Positions 40,664 through 49,605 of a stretch of 64,000 nt of DNA are shown here, piece by piece. The number at the start of each line of letters is the position of its first letter. Positions within the stretch are counted from its first letter, which is position 1. This stretch comes from Brevibacterium sp. HMSC07C04 (GTDB lineage Bacteria; Actinomycetota; Actinomycetes; Actinomycetales; Brevibacteriaceae). The stretch spans positions 1-64,000 of the forward strand of contig NZ_KV823286.1 of NCBI RefSeq assembly GCF_001815905.1, in the 5' to 3' direction. Under the pieces are notes generated by a model, which did no database searches, was not told the origin of the DNA, and worked only from the letters and a program-made list of their open reading frames with translations. A program made the translations under genes and the position numbers.

Positions 40664-41590
40664 TTGCATAACAGTCGACATTCACAAGGTGCCCCAACAG
40701 CAACCATCGACAACAGGCTCAGGCGAGCCCTGACGGTAGGCGCGATGCTGATGGTCACACTGGTGCTGGCCGGATGTGCGGGCCTCAACGCCGTTGTCAA
40801 AATGGATCTCACCATTGACAAAGACCTGCGCGTCAGCGGTGGCCTCGTCGCAACTGTCGAACGACAGAAAGTCAACGAAAAGGTGTCCGAGCTCGGCGGT
40901 CTTGCCCAAGAAAGTGACATCGAGAAGCAGCTTGACCAGTCTGTCGAAGACGTAAAAGACACCATCCCAGAAGGGGCCCAGGCTGAAAAGATCTCGACTG
41001 ACAGTGAACTCGGGTACAGGGTCACGTTCGACAAAGTCGCAGCAGAGGACTTCACCAGCACCACCGGGAGTGGACCCGGACGCATCGTCCTGAAAAAAGA
41101 CGGCGACAACATCGTCATGGAACTGCCGAACATCGCAAAAGACACGGATTCTCCGGCTTTCAACACAGGAGGCGAGGCCCCGTCGACGTCAGAGATCTTC
41201 AAAGAAGCCGAGGTTAAGCTGACCTTCCCGGGTAAGGTCGTCGAAGCTGAAGGCGGCCAGATCTCCGGCAAGACAGTCACCTACGACCTGCGCTCATACG
41301 ACAAGGACGTCATCAGCGTGACTGCGAAAGCCTCGGGCTTCCCATGGTTGATCGTCTTCATCGTGATCGGACTTTTTGTCTTCCTGGCGATCGTTGCGGC
41401 AGTCGTCATCGTCGTTGTGGTCGTGGCGAAGAAGAAGCAGAAGAACCAGCCTCCCGCGCCTTTCGGACAGGGCGGCCCCAACTACCCTGTCCAGCAGCCG
41501 GGGGCAGCTCCGTACAACAATCCCGGCCCGCAGGCACCGCCGGAGCGGCCGGGTGGTCCGCCGATGCCGCCTCGTCCTCCTCAGAGCTGA
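40664..41590 (+). CDS. LppM-like lipoprotein with C-terminal membrane anchor
   Basis: A 308-residue protein with a long N-terminal leader ending in the lipobox LVLAGC (C38). An LppM-type beta-sheet domain follows (AVVKMDLTIDKDLRVSGGLV, then LTFPGKVVEAEGG), as in mycobacterial LppM. A C-terminal membrane helix (WLIVFIVIGLFVFLAIVAAV) and a Pro/Gly-rich cytoplasmic tail follow. The start codon is TTG with a weak GAAAGG site 11 bases upstream, so the start is uncertain. Expressed on the cell surface; role unknown. Confidence 0.8.
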   Translation: MHNSRHSQGAPTATIDNRLRRALTVGAMLMVTLVLAGCAGLNAVVKMDLTIDKDLRVSGGLVATVERQKVNEKVSELGGLAQESDIEKQLDQSVEDVKDTIPEGAQAEKISTDSELGYRVTFDKVAAEDFTSTTGSGPGRIVLKKDGDNIVMELPNIAKDTDSPAFNTGGEAPSTSEIFKEAEVKLTFPGKVVEAEGGQISGKTVTYDLRSYDKDVISVTAKASGFPWLIVFIVIGLFVFLAIVAAVVIVVVVVAKKKQKNQPPAPFGQGGPNYPVQQPGAAPYNNPGPQAPPERPGGPPMPPRPPQS

Positions 41591-41616
41591 CGAAGACAGC
41601 ACCCCACAAGAACTGA

Positions 41617-41662
41617 CATAGGGCTCCGGCAGAGCTTCACCAAGCTCTGCCGGAGCCCTATG
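41617..41662 (+). terminator. Terminator after the LppM-like gene
   Basis: A perfect 21-bp stem (41617-41637 with 41642-41662) around CACC. It lies just after the lipoprotein gene. Confidence 0.85.
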
Positions 41663-41761
41663 TGAAAGCACACGAGGTGAGGCTGGCCATCGCGGCCACC
41701 ACTGCGGCTGCCCCGCAGCGCGGGAACCATGACCCGGCACACCACCAGCCCCAAAACACAA

Positions 41762-41799
41762 AAATCCCGGAACATCGAATGAATGATGTTCCGGGATTT
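41762..41799 (-). terminator. Terminator of tRNA-His
   Basis: A 15-bp stem AAATCCCGGAACATC (41762-41776) pairs with 41785-41799, right after the tRNA on the minus strand and followed by a T-run there. It resembles the tRNA-Leu terminator in stem, loop and flanks. Confidence 0.85.
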
Positions 41800-41803
41800 G
41801 GCC

Positions 41804-41880
41804 TGGGGTGGCTAACGGGACTTGAACCCGCGACCCCCGCGACCACAACGCGGTGCTCTACCAGCTGAGCTATAGCCACC
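41804..41880 (-). tRNA. tRNA-His (GUG anticodon)
   Basis: A 77-nt tRNA including the extra 5' G (-1) that pairs with discriminator C73, as required for histidine identity. Anticodon stem CCGCG/CGCGG with loop TTGTGGT (anticodon GTG), T-loop TTCAAGT, CCA encoded. The 260 bp beyond it (41881-42140) hold only a possible TAAAAT box near 42060. Confidence 0.94.
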
Positions 41881-42140
41881 ATCACTGCCTCACAGACAGC
41901 ATTGACCATGCTAAGCCACACATTGCCCCAAGGCCAAATCCGCTCAGCTGGCACACAGCTGACACCGAGGTGAGAACAAGAAGGCAGACCCAAAATCGGT
42001 CTCAGGTTAACGAGCCATAACGTTTTGTGGGCCGGGTGGGAACTCCAATATGGGCCGCGTAAAATCACTCAGGTGAAAACAGCGGGACACCCGCTGACAG
42101 GTGGAAAACAGACCCCCATCCCCAGTAGAAAGCCCCGAGG

Positions 42141-43859
42141 ATGAAGCACGCCGACGTCAGCTTTGCTGAGGACAGAACTGTCCTTCTGACGATCGACGGC
42201 GCCTCGGAACAGTGCCATGACCTGGGCGCAGCGCTCGCCAAAGTCCGCGACATGGCGGCATCCGATGAGCACCCTATTTTCGTGCAGATCGCCGACGGCG
42301 AATCTTCCCACTCCGTAGTCATCGGGACAGACGGTTCGGTTGCAACGAGCGAACTGCCCATTATCCAGCCGCATAACGCGGTCACAAACAGCACAGACCG
42401 TCCTGCCGAAGAAACAGCAGAGGCGGACGCCTCTGGGTCCGAGGAAGCGCCAGACAGCCAGGCAGGCACCTCGGCTGGTGCAGAGTCCACTGCCGCAGCC
42501 GAGACTGACCCAGAAGCCGATCCTGCGAACGGACCCGCGCAGGTGGACGACCAGGCAGAAGAAGACAACGGCGACGAAGGACAAAACACCACAGCGCAGC
42601 CCGTGGGGAAAGGCCCAGCCAAGCCGGGCAGCGGATCACTTCTCACCCGACTTCTCTCAGACGATCCAGCACGCAGCCCCTCCGACCGCGGTGAGCGCAG
42701 AAAACGCAAGCCGTCGATGATCGTGCCGTCAATCATTCTGGCTGTCATGCTCATTGTGGTCATCGTCCTGTGGGTCATACCCGCATTCGTCGGAGCGCCG
42801 AATGGAGGCCTGCAGGAATCGACGGCCGATTCTTCCGGCGCGACTGAGCAGCCCAAGCTGAGCCTGAAGAAGTCAGAGAGCATCGTCCCGGGCTTCAAAA
42901 ACGAACCCGCGTGGGAACTTCCCGTCGATCCCGCCGCGTCAGTCAGTGCCTCCGAAAGGGGGATCGTTGCAGTCAAAGACCGCAGTGTTGACGTATTCGA
43001 TCCCACGACCGGAAAAAAGCGCACCAGCATCACCATGGACGGCAGCGTTCAAATCGCAGCCGACACCAGAATCAACAACAAGCCCGCTCTGCTGCTGCGC
43101 TCAGGCGACAAAGCGGAAGTCCTCTACGACGGTGAAACCACCACACAGAAGTACACGCTTCCCGCCGACGCCGAAATCTCCCTGGCTGGGACAACCCCCA
43201 TGGTCGTCGCGGGCGATAAGCTCTACCACTTCCACGACGACAAGGTTCACGCCGTTGTGGGTGTCGAAACCGGCTTCACACCCATGGGGCTCGACGGGCG
43301 AAAAGTAATCACAGCAGACTTCTCCGGCGAGGTTGCGGTCTCTGACACCGAAACGGGGCTGGCCGAAAAGTTTGCACTCGAAAAGCCCGGCCAGGACCTC
43401 GTGATCCTCAAATGGGTGACAGCCGGGCACGGGAAGATCGTCACCGTGTGGGGTGAAAGCGATACAGGCCTCGATTCCGCCGAGCCCGTGCAGATTGTGG
43501 TCAGCGACACCGAGCAGGGAAAAATCGTGTCAACGGTTGAAACTCAGGCTGATGCAATCGCCGATGCCAAGTGGGAACGCGGGCAGGGGTTCAGCCTGGC
43601 TGTTTTCGGCCCCTACCTGTTCGATATGAAGAGCGGTCTGCTGGTGCGCGACGCTTCGGAAGATGATGTGCGCTTCGGTGAACCTCGCGGGTCGTACACA
43701 CCGGCCGTAGTTGACGGATCCCCTTCGATCATCGCCGGCGATGCGGCCTACGAAACCAAGAACAACCTCATGGCAGTTGACGCTGACGGCGACTATGCGA
43801 TTGTCCGCAGCGAATCCGATATAATCAGAGGCTACGCGAAAGCACACAAAGGACGATAA
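42141..43859 (+). CDS. Membrane-anchored protein with extracytoplasmic repeat domain
   Basis: A 572-residue single-pass protein. It has a small N-terminal domain (about 1-75), an acidic low-complexity linker (about 85-155, rich in A/E/D/P), and a basic stretch RGERRKRKPS before the membrane helix (about 193-215). A large outer domain follows whose repeating strand pattern (DVFDPTTGKKRTSITMDG, VVAGDKLYHFHDDKV, VAVSDTETGLAEKFAL) looks like a beta-propeller. GAGG precedes ATG. Function unknown; followed by a proline-rich surface protein gene. Confidence 0.75.
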   Translation: MKHADVSFAEDRTVLLTIDGASEQCHDLGAALAKVRDMAASDEHPIFVQIADGESSHSVVIGTDGSVATSELPIIQPHNAVTNSTDRPAEETAEADASGSEEAPDSQAGTSAGAESTAAAETDPEADPANGPAQVDDQAEEDNGDEGQNTTAQPVGKGPAKPGSGSLLTRLLSDDPARSPSDRGERRKRKPSMIVPSIILAVMLIVVIVLWVIPAFVGAPNGGLQESTADSSGATEQPKLSLKKSESIVPGFKNEPAWELPVDPAASVSASERGIVAVKDRSVDVFDPTTGKKRTSITMDGSVQIAADTRINNKPALLLRSGDKAEVLYDGETTTQKYTLPADAEISLAGTTPMVVAGDKLYHFHDDKVHAVVGVETGFTPMGLDGRKVITADFSGEVAVSDTETGLAEKFALEKPGQDLVILKWVTAGHGKIVTVWGESDTGLDSAEPVQIVVSDTEQGKIVSTVETQADAIADAKWERGQGFSLAVFGPYLFDMKSGLLVRDASEDDVRFGEPRGSYTPAVVDGSPSIIAGDAAYETKNNLMAVDADGDYAIVRSESDIIRGYAKAHKGR

Positions 43860-43922
43860 CGGGCGTTTTATCCGTAAATTCACCGAAGACTCCGCACCGC
43901 TGAGCACACACCGGAAGGCAGC

Positions 43923-44864
43923 ATGAAGCAGGTATTCAGGCGCCAAGCCACGGCCGCAGCACTGTGCTGTTTTGCCGTGTTCGGTCTGATCCTCACGCTT
44001 GCCACCCCTGCGGCAGCACAGCCTGACAACGGGGCATCCGAGAGCCAAAGTGAAGAGCCGTATGTGCCCACTCAGCCCGACGGCAAAGTCAACCCGACTT
44101 CGCCGTCGAATCCGCCTACCGGAGGCTCTGGTGAAAAACCGTCGCAAGAGCCCGCTGAGAACACTGAAGGGTCAGCGGGCAATCCGCCCGATCCGCCAAC
44201 GGACAATCGGACAACACAGTCATCGCCGAAGCCGCCGGACAGGCCAACCGACAAACCGAATCCAAAACCGTCCCGGAAACCTGCTGACAGGCCAACCGGC
44301 ACGCTGACGCCCAAACCCTCACAGCGGCCACCCGGTGGACTGCCGCCGAAATCATCCACGCAGAAGCCGACGGACAAGTCTGAAGCTGACAGACGGGAAG
44401 GCTCGAAGAACTCTCCGTACGACACCCGCCGACAGCCGCGTACCAGTCCGCACAGAAACAGTCCCCGGCCACCGGACGGCCGCTTCAGCAGCCAGAGTTC
44501 AAGCGGGAGGGCTCCTCAGCCGGACACCGGCAACGGCGGAGCCAACTGGGTTCCGCAGAGACCCAGCAGCGGTTCTGGATCTTCGTCCCAGCAGAATGAA
44601 GGAACCGTGACCGACCCGGTCCCCACCCCCGAACAGGCCGAATCGGAGAAGCAGGGCAAGCAAAGCTTTGCGTTGAAGGGCAGCCAGGCCGGTGCCTCTG
44701 ACAATCCCGAGGCCCGCAGCGCCAGCCTGCTGTGGGGCGGGCTCACAATCGTGCTGGGCTTGGCGGTCATCGTGTCAGCGTGGCTGTTCCTGCGCCGCTC
44801 ACCGAAGCCCGCTAAAGACACAGCGGGCTCAACAGAAGACAACCCGGCCGGCTCAGCAGAGTAA
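43923..44864 (+). CDS. Proline-rich secreted, membrane-anchored protein
   Basis: A 313-residue surface protein: a Sec signal peptide (cleavage near ATPAAAQ, about residue 32), then some 200 residues of Pro/Ser/Lys-rich low complexity with repeated KPS/DRPT/KPP units, and a C-terminal membrane helix (LLWGGLTIVLGLAVIVSAWL) with a short tail. There is no LPXTG motif, so it is held by the helix rather than by sortase. It lies 63 bp after the propeller-like gene, and the two may act together at the wall. Confidence 0.75.
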   Translation: MKQVFRRQATAAALCCFAVFGLILTLATPAAAQPDNGASESQSEEPYVPTQPDGKVNPTSPSNPPTGGSGEKPSQEPAENTEGSAGNPPDPPTDNRTTQSSPKPPDRPTDKPNPKPSRKPADRPTGTLTPKPSQRPPGGLPPKSSTQKPTDKSEADRREGSKNSPYDTRRQPRTSPHRNSPRPPDGRFSSQSSSGRAPQPDTGNGGANWVPQRPSSGSGSSSQQNEGTVTDPVPTPEQAESEKQGKQSFALKGSQAGASDNPEARSASLLWGGLTIVLGLAVIVSAWLFLRRSPKPAKDTAGSTEDNPAGSAE

Positions 44865-44885
44865 GGGCGGTGAAGCACCGCCCTT
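44863..44885 (+). terminator. Terminator overlapping the stop codon
   Basis: AAGGGCGGTG (44863-44872) and its complement (44876-44885) form a 10-bp stem with an AAG loop; it begins within the TAA stop of the proline-rich protein gene. It may also serve the convergent ogt gene. Confidence 0.7.
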
Positions 44886-44918
44886 CACAGCGCCGTCGGT
44901 AAGAAAAGCCGGGACTGG

Positions 44919-45437
44919 TTAGAACAGGGGCCGGTCAGGCGTGTGGCCCTCGAGCTCCAAGAGCATTCGCTTGCGCTCGATACCGCCGGCGTAGCCGACC
45001 ATGCTGCCGTCGGCGCCCATCACTCTGTGGCACGGCACAATGATGCTGATCGGATTGTGTCCCACAGCCCCGCCGACTGCCTGAGCCATACCGGGCTTGC
45101 CCAGCTGCTTTGCGATCTCGCCATATGTGGTCAGCTCGCCGTAGGGAATCTCCAGCAGCAGGTTCCAGATGCGCTTCTGACCCGCCGTGCCATGCAGGGC
45201 AAACGGAACGTCGAATGTCTGCCGGTGTCCGGCAAAGTATTCACTCAGCTGTGCAAGTGCTGGCCCCATGACCGGATCGTCTTCTGCCGAGGCGGAGCTG
45301 AGCTCCTGCCCGAAGAACTCCTGTTCGGGACTGTGCTTGATGGGCACGTGGTGCACGCCGACCAGCTGCCCGCCGTGTGCAATGAAGACAGTGGGTCCGG
45401 TCGGCAGGGTCAGATAGGCGTGACGGGCTGAATCCAC
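44919..45437 (-). CDS. ogt: Methylated-DNA--protein-cysteine methyltransferase
   Basis: A 172-residue suicide repair enzyme removing alkyl groups from O6-guanine. The acceptor is C136 in IIVPCHRVMG. Upstream IPYGELTTYGEIAKQLGKPG forms the DNA-binding helix-turn-helix, with VGHNPISI before the active site. There is no Ada regulatory domain. The GTG start is just three bases after the glycosyltransferase stop; third gene of the orn-glycosyltransferase-ogt operon. Confidence 0.94.
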   Translation of the reverse strand: MDSARHAYLTLPTGPTVFIAHGGQLVGVHHVPIKHSPEQEFFGQELSSASAEDDPVMGPALAQLSEYFAGHRQTFDVPFALHGTAGQKRIWNLLLEIPYGELTTYGEIAKQLGKPGMAQAVGGAVGHNPISIIVPCHRVMGADGSMVGYAGGIERKRMLLELEGHTPDRPLF

Positions 45438-45440
45438 AGA

Positions 45441-47156
45441 TCAGAGCCGATCTTTTTCGATGTCCATGCGCTGCAGGCCGATCTGCCGTGCTGAGGGCTC
45501 GACGTTCGACTTCACGACCGTCTTCTGCGTGACTTCGAAGTTTTCGCGGTATTTGCCGAACAGCAGGCGGCCCTGTGAAACGAGCGCGGTCGAGGAATTG
45601 AAGATCATGAGCGTAAAGGGGAACAGCAGCCACTGGGCGAGCATCGACACTGAGCGCAGCCGTGAGTAGCGCACGGGCCGCGGCGGCAGCAGATTCACGA
45701 ACACCAGCAGCGATGTGAGCAGCATGATCATGGCAACCTGCTGGATGCTGCCGACCAAGAACGGCATATTGCTGGTGAATTCGGGCGCGCTTTCTCCTGT
45801 GGCGCGCAGCACGAGGAAGGGCACCCAACCGCCTACGGCAATGATGAGGGAAACGCTGGCGAGCGTGACGTGGCTTTCCAACAGCAGGATGAAGCGACAC
45901 AGCGTGCCGAAGAACCTGGGCTTCGAATTGGCCCAGCCCTTGATGGCGTAAGGAACATCCGAAGCGCCGTAGGACCACCGCGCGAGCTGTTTGAACTGCG
46001 CTTTGATCGACTGGCCCAGGTTTCCTGCCAGCACGGCGTCCTGGTAGATGGGCACGTGGACGGGGATCACACGGTAGTCGCCGCGGAAGTGAAAGTACGA
46101 CCGCCAGTACTGGTGGCCGTCTTCGACGATTGTACGCGTGGACCAGAAATCCATGTCGATAAGCGCATCAAGCGGTTGTGAGTGAGACGCGAAGTTGCGA
46201 AGCGAAAAGGGTCGGACCGTCTGTGTGAGGTTGAAGAAGCAGTTGGCCGAAGCAATCACGCGGGTCACCGCGGGGGCGTCCCAGATATTCGACAGGTACA
46301 GCGCGATGGGCTGGTAGGAAGCGCGCTGGCGGTCTTCAGCCCGGATGTATTCATACGCAACGTAGTCGAAATAGCTTTCATACGGTTTGTTGTCGCAGTC
46401 GAGCGTGGTGACCATGACTTCGGCAGGGTCGAAGCCTCTTTCTTCTGCCCACACGGCCGCACGTCGGCCCGCGAAGGTGATGTTGCCGCCCTTGCCGGTG
46501 ATTTCGCCGGGGATGTCACGCGGGTGTTCAACAAGCTCATAGGTGCCGAACTTCGCGCCGTACTTTTCTTTCAGCCGCTGGGCTGTCAGCTGCATGTCCG
46601 GGCCGCCGCGCTCTTCGTAGGCGAAGAAGATGTGCAGGTGCTCCGATGGGGTTGTTGTGTACAGCAGCCCGCGGATGGTGGGTTCGATGACTTCGTACGG
46701 TTCGTTGTACGCCGCGATGATGACAGCGTGCTGGACCCGGGCAGGGTGAGGGTAGTTCTGGGGGTTTTTCCTCACTTGGCGCAGAAGCTGCCGATGCTGG
46801 TCTGCGCGAAACGATCCCGGTGGGGTCGGCGGCACCCGCTTGCCGTCCATGACCAGCGCAAGATCAAGAAGACGCGCATTCCAGTCGACTCGAGCGGCGA
46901 GGCGAAAGCGGCGCAGCCCGCGCACAAGATCGACTGCACCGCGCACACCCCGAATGAACATGTAGGCGACGATTACAAGCACCCACAGCGCACCCCACGT
47001 GGGGTGTATGAGCGAAAGAACGACGACGGCCGCGAGATTCCCGTAGCTGAAGACAGCCGGGATCATTTCGAAGAAGCGATATTTGGAGTCGCGTTTGCCC
47101 AGCGGGACTTCATTACTTTCGTCAGCGGCAGCGAGGGGAGCGGTGGCAGTAGTCAT
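45441..47156 (-). CDS. Membrane glycosyltransferase family 2 (processive type)
   Basis: A 571-residue enzyme with two N-terminal membrane helices, a cytoplasmic GT-A domain (VIIAAYNEPYEVIEPTIRGL; TTLDCDNKPY holds the metal-binding Asp pair; DMDFWSTRTIVEDGHQYW the catalytic region; QLARWSYG as the QxxRW motif) and four or so C-terminal helices. The QxxRW motif and the topology resemble cellulose/hyaluronan synthases, so it probably polymerises and exports a polysaccharide. The nucleotide sugar used is unknown. Confidence 0.85.
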   Translation of the reverse strand: MTTATAPLAAADESNEVPLGKRDSKYRFFEMIPAVFSYGNLAAVVVLSLIHPTWGALWVLVIVAYMFIRGVRGAVDLVRGLRRFRLAARVDWNARLLDLALVMDGKRVPPTPPGSFRADQHRQLLRQVRKNPQNYPHPARVQHAVIIAAYNEPYEVIEPTIRGLLYTTTPSEHLHIFFAYEERGGPDMQLTAQRLKEKYGAKFGTYELVEHPRDIPGEITGKGGNITFAGRRAAVWAEERGFDPAEVMVTTLDCDNKPYESYFDYVAYEYIRAEDRQRASYQPIALYLSNIWDAPAVTRVIASANCFFNLTQTVRPFSLRNFASHSQPLDALIDMDFWSTRTIVEDGHQYWRSYFHFRGDYRVIPVHVPIYQDAVLAGNLGQSIKAQFKQLARWSYGASDVPYAIKGWANSKPRFFGTLCRFILLLESHVTLASVSLIIAVGGWVPFLVLRATGESAPEFTSNMPFLVGSIQQVAMIMLLTSLLVFVNLLPPRPVRYSRLRSVSMLAQWLLFPFTLMIFNSSTALVSQGRLLFGKYRENFEVTQKTVVKSNVEPSARQIGLQRMDIEKDRL

Positions 47157-47158
47157 AG

Positions 47159-47830
47159 TCAGCTGTCTGTCGAGGCGCCGGGGGACTGGGGAAGGTCACT
47201 TTCGGCAGAGTCGGTGGAAGGTTCTGCTGAAAAGTACTCAGCGGTGATGGCGGAGGCAATCTGCGCCGACGCGGTCGAATCAGGGGCCTCCGAGGTGAAT
47301 ACAGCGCGACGGAAGTACGCCAGTTCGGCTATGGAATCGAGAATATCGCCCAAAGCCCGGTGGTTGCCTGTTTTGGCCGGTGCGGAGTAGTACGACGATG
47401 GGAACCAGCGCTTGGCGAGTTCTTTGATCGAACTGACGTCGATGATGCGGTAGTGCAGATAGTCGACGAGTTCGGGCATCTGCTGCTGGAGGAACATTTT
47501 GTCAGTGCCGACGGAATTGCCGCCCAGCGGAGCTTTGCCGGAAACGGGAACGTGTGAGCGGATGTAGTCGAGCACCTGCTTCTGCGCGTGCGCGACAGTG
47601 GTTCCCCGATCGAGTTCGTCGATCAGCCCGGATTCGCGGTGCATGTTGGTCACGAAATCGTTCATGTTGTTCCGCGCGGATTCGGACGGCTTGATGACGA
47701 TGTCGATGCCGTCATCAAGCGGTTTGAGATCGAAGTCAGTGACAATCGCCGCGACTTCGATCAGTTCGTCCGTGCCGACCTCAAGGCCGGTCATCTCACA
47801 GTCAATCCATACAATTCTGTCTACAGCCAC
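47159..47830 (-). CDS. orn: Oligoribonuclease
   Basis: A 223-residue DEDDh exonuclease that degrades 2-5-nt RNA and linear di-GMP. D10 and E12 stand in VWIDCEMTGL, followed by HRESGLIDEL, the IIDVSSIKELAKRW segment and the terminal NHRALGDILDSI with the catalytic His and Asp. The open frame continues to 47944, but GTG 47830 has TAGTAT 7 nt upstream and starts right at the conserved N terminus. A C-terminal tail of about 40 acidic residues exceeds the usual length. Confidence 0.94.
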   Translation of the reverse strand: MAVDRIVWIDCEMTGLEVGTDELIEVAAIVTDFDLKPLDDGIDIVIKPSESARNNMNDFVTNMHRESGLIDELDRGTTVAHAQKQVLDYIRSHVPVSGKAPLGGNSVGTDKMFLQQQMPELVDYLHYRIIDVSSIKELAKRWFPSSYYSAPAKTGNHRALGDILDSIAELAYFRRAVFTSEAPDSTASAQIASAITAEYFSAEPSTDSAESDLPQSPGASTDS

Positions 47831-47837
47831 GAGCCCA

Positions 47838-47843
47838 ATACTA
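47838..47843 (-). promoter_or_regulatory. Leaderless promoter of orn
   Basis: TAGTAT on the minus strand lies 7 nt before the GTG at 47830. Confidence 0.65.
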
Positions 47844-47963
47844 GCGTTGTGGTCTGACACAGCCCGGTGCACGTGCCAGCACCGCTGGGAGTCCGCCCAG
47901 AACTCGATATTTCGGGGTACGTAGAATAGACAGTTGAACCACAAGCTGATCGAAGGGGAGCGC

Positions 47964-49595
47964 GTGCGCTCAATAGCTGCAGTCGTGATGATCGTCCTGG
48001 GCGCTGTTCTCGGCGTCGTCGGAGTTCTTCAGAAGACCGTGTGGGCACCGCCGGACAATATTACCGCGTCCACACAGACAGATGAAGGCTCTGCTGCGGC
48101 CGTCATCGAGCCCGGAGTCCTCAACCTGTACCCCGGCGAAGCCCACGTCACCGTCAAGGGCGCAGGCGACATCACCGTCGCCCACGCATCGAAGCCCAAT
48201 GTCGAGGCATGGCTCGGCGAAGCTGCGTATCTCGACATCACCGGGCTGAAATCGCAGGACGAGCTGCGCACAGAAAAAGTCGAGGGCAAAGAAGACAGCG
48301 TGCCCAACCCGGCGGGAGCAGATCTGTGGGAAAACTCGACAACTGAACCCGAACAGGTGACCTTCAAATGGAGCGAACCATCCGACGACTCCGCGTTCTT
48401 GATCGGCAGCAGTGAAAAGTCGAACCTGCAGATCTCCGTGGAGTGGAAGAACGACGCCACCAACCCGTGGTCGACGCCGCTGATCGTGGTGGGACTCATT
48501 CTGATCATTCTGGGCATCCTGCTGTTCATCTCCGGCACACGGGCGAAGAAACGCGAAAAAGACCGTGAGGAAGCCCGCCTTGAACGTCGGCGCAGACTGG
48601 CGCAGATGGGCTCCGCCTTCGTGATTGTTCCCGGCCTGGCGCTCGCCGGCTGTGGGGCACCTGAACTTCCCGAACCCCAGCCGCTGCAAACGCCCACCGC
48701 ACCGGCTGCCTCTGTCACTGACGAACAGCTTGAACGGGTCCTGAAGGAAATCCACACAACCGTTAAGGAAGCCGACGACAAGCTCGACGCGAAGAAGCTC
48801 GGGGATCGTGCCGACGGCACCTTCCACCAGCAGCGCGAAGGTGCCTACAAGATCAAGAAAAAAGACAAAAAGGCCAAGCTGCCCGCCGCCCCGGCATTTG
48901 ACGATGTCAAGGTGAACTTCACTTCGGCAACGGACACGTGGCCGCGGGTCACATCCGCTGTCGTCAGCGGAAACGACCAGACCCAGCTGGTCATGCTCAG
49001 TCAGCAGGATCCCCGCAGCCCCTACCGCCTGTGGTCGCTCACCGTGCTCCTGCCCGGTGCTGAGTTCCCCGAAGTCGAAGACGCCCGCGTCGGCTCCGGT
49101 CTTCTGCCTGCCGACCAGGACGGACTGGTCATGACGCCGAAGGACGCCGTCAAAAACTACGCCGAAAAGCTCCAGAAGCCCGACAGCGCCAAGCGCAAGG
49201 GCGACTTCCAAGACGACGCTTTCGCCAAACAGGAACGCGAATCCTTCAAGAAAGTCAAAAAGGAAATCGAAAAGGGCAACGGCTCAGCCAAGGTCGAATA
49301 CAGCCCCGGCCAGCAGGTCGCAGCCCAGTCGGCCAAGGACGGATCGGCTATCGTGATCGGTTCGGCATCGCACACACTGTCTCTGTCACCCGAATCGCGC
49401 GGAGGCCAAACGGGTGAACTCACAGTCCCCAACCCCCAGGCTAAAGTCGTCGGCGAAACCAAAACCAAGCGGACGCTGAAGACCGAATACCTGCAGGTCT
49501 ACGCTTTTGTGGTGCCCAAGAAGGGCGAAGGCAAGGTGCGGCTGATCGGCGTGTCAACCGCAATGGTCAAGGCCGAACTGGCCGGCAACAACTGA
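47964..49595 (+). CDS. Fused membrane/lipoprotein-like envelope protein
   Basis: A 543-residue protein. Its first part has a membrane helix (about 5-23), an outer domain (about 35-165) and a second helix (about 170-190). After a basic stretch (KKREKDREEARLERRRR) comes what looks like a complete lipoprotein signal, ending in LALAGC (C230), preceded by an internal ATG at 48606. The last 300 residues resemble the separate lipoprotein encoded at 51248. GTG 47964 follows AAGGGGAG. First gene of a four-gene operon; function unknown. Confidence 0.75.
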   Translation: MRSIAAVVMIVLGAVLGVVGVLQKTVWAPPDNITASTQTDEGSAAAVIEPGVLNLYPGEAHVTVKGAGDITVAHASKPNVEAWLGEAAYLDITGLKSQDELRTEKVEGKEDSVPNPAGADLWENSTTEPEQVTFKWSEPSDDSAFLIGSSEKSNLQISVEWKNDATNPWSTPLIVVGLILIILGILLFISGTRAKKREKDREEARLERRRRLAQMGSAFVIVPGLALAGCGAPELPEPQPLQTPTAPAASVTDEQLERVLKEIHTTVKEADDKLDAKKLGDRADGTFHQQREGAYKIKKKDKKAKLPAAPAFDDVKVNFTSATDTWPRVTSAVVSGNDQTQLVMLSQQDPRSPYRLWSLTVLLPGAEFPEVEDARVGSGLLPADQDGLVMTPKDAVKNYAEKLQKPDSAKRKGDFQDDAFAKQERESFKKVKKEIEKGNGSAKVEYSPGQQVAAQSAKDGSAIVIGSASHTLSLSPESRGGQTGELTVPNPQAKVVGETKTKRTLKTEYLQVYAFVVPKKGEGKVRLIGVSTAMVKAELAGNN

Positions 49596-49605
49596 CGAGG
49601 AGAAC

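Noticed and set aside
39814-41280. A 488-codon minus-strand frame
   Set aside because: Only the part from ATG 40335 downward is free of the lipoprotein gene; the upstream two thirds are antisense to it.
43820-43825. TATAAT inside the end of the propeller-like gene
   Set aside because: No -35 at proper distance was seen and it is within coding sequence; a promoter for the Pro-rich gene is possible but not supported.
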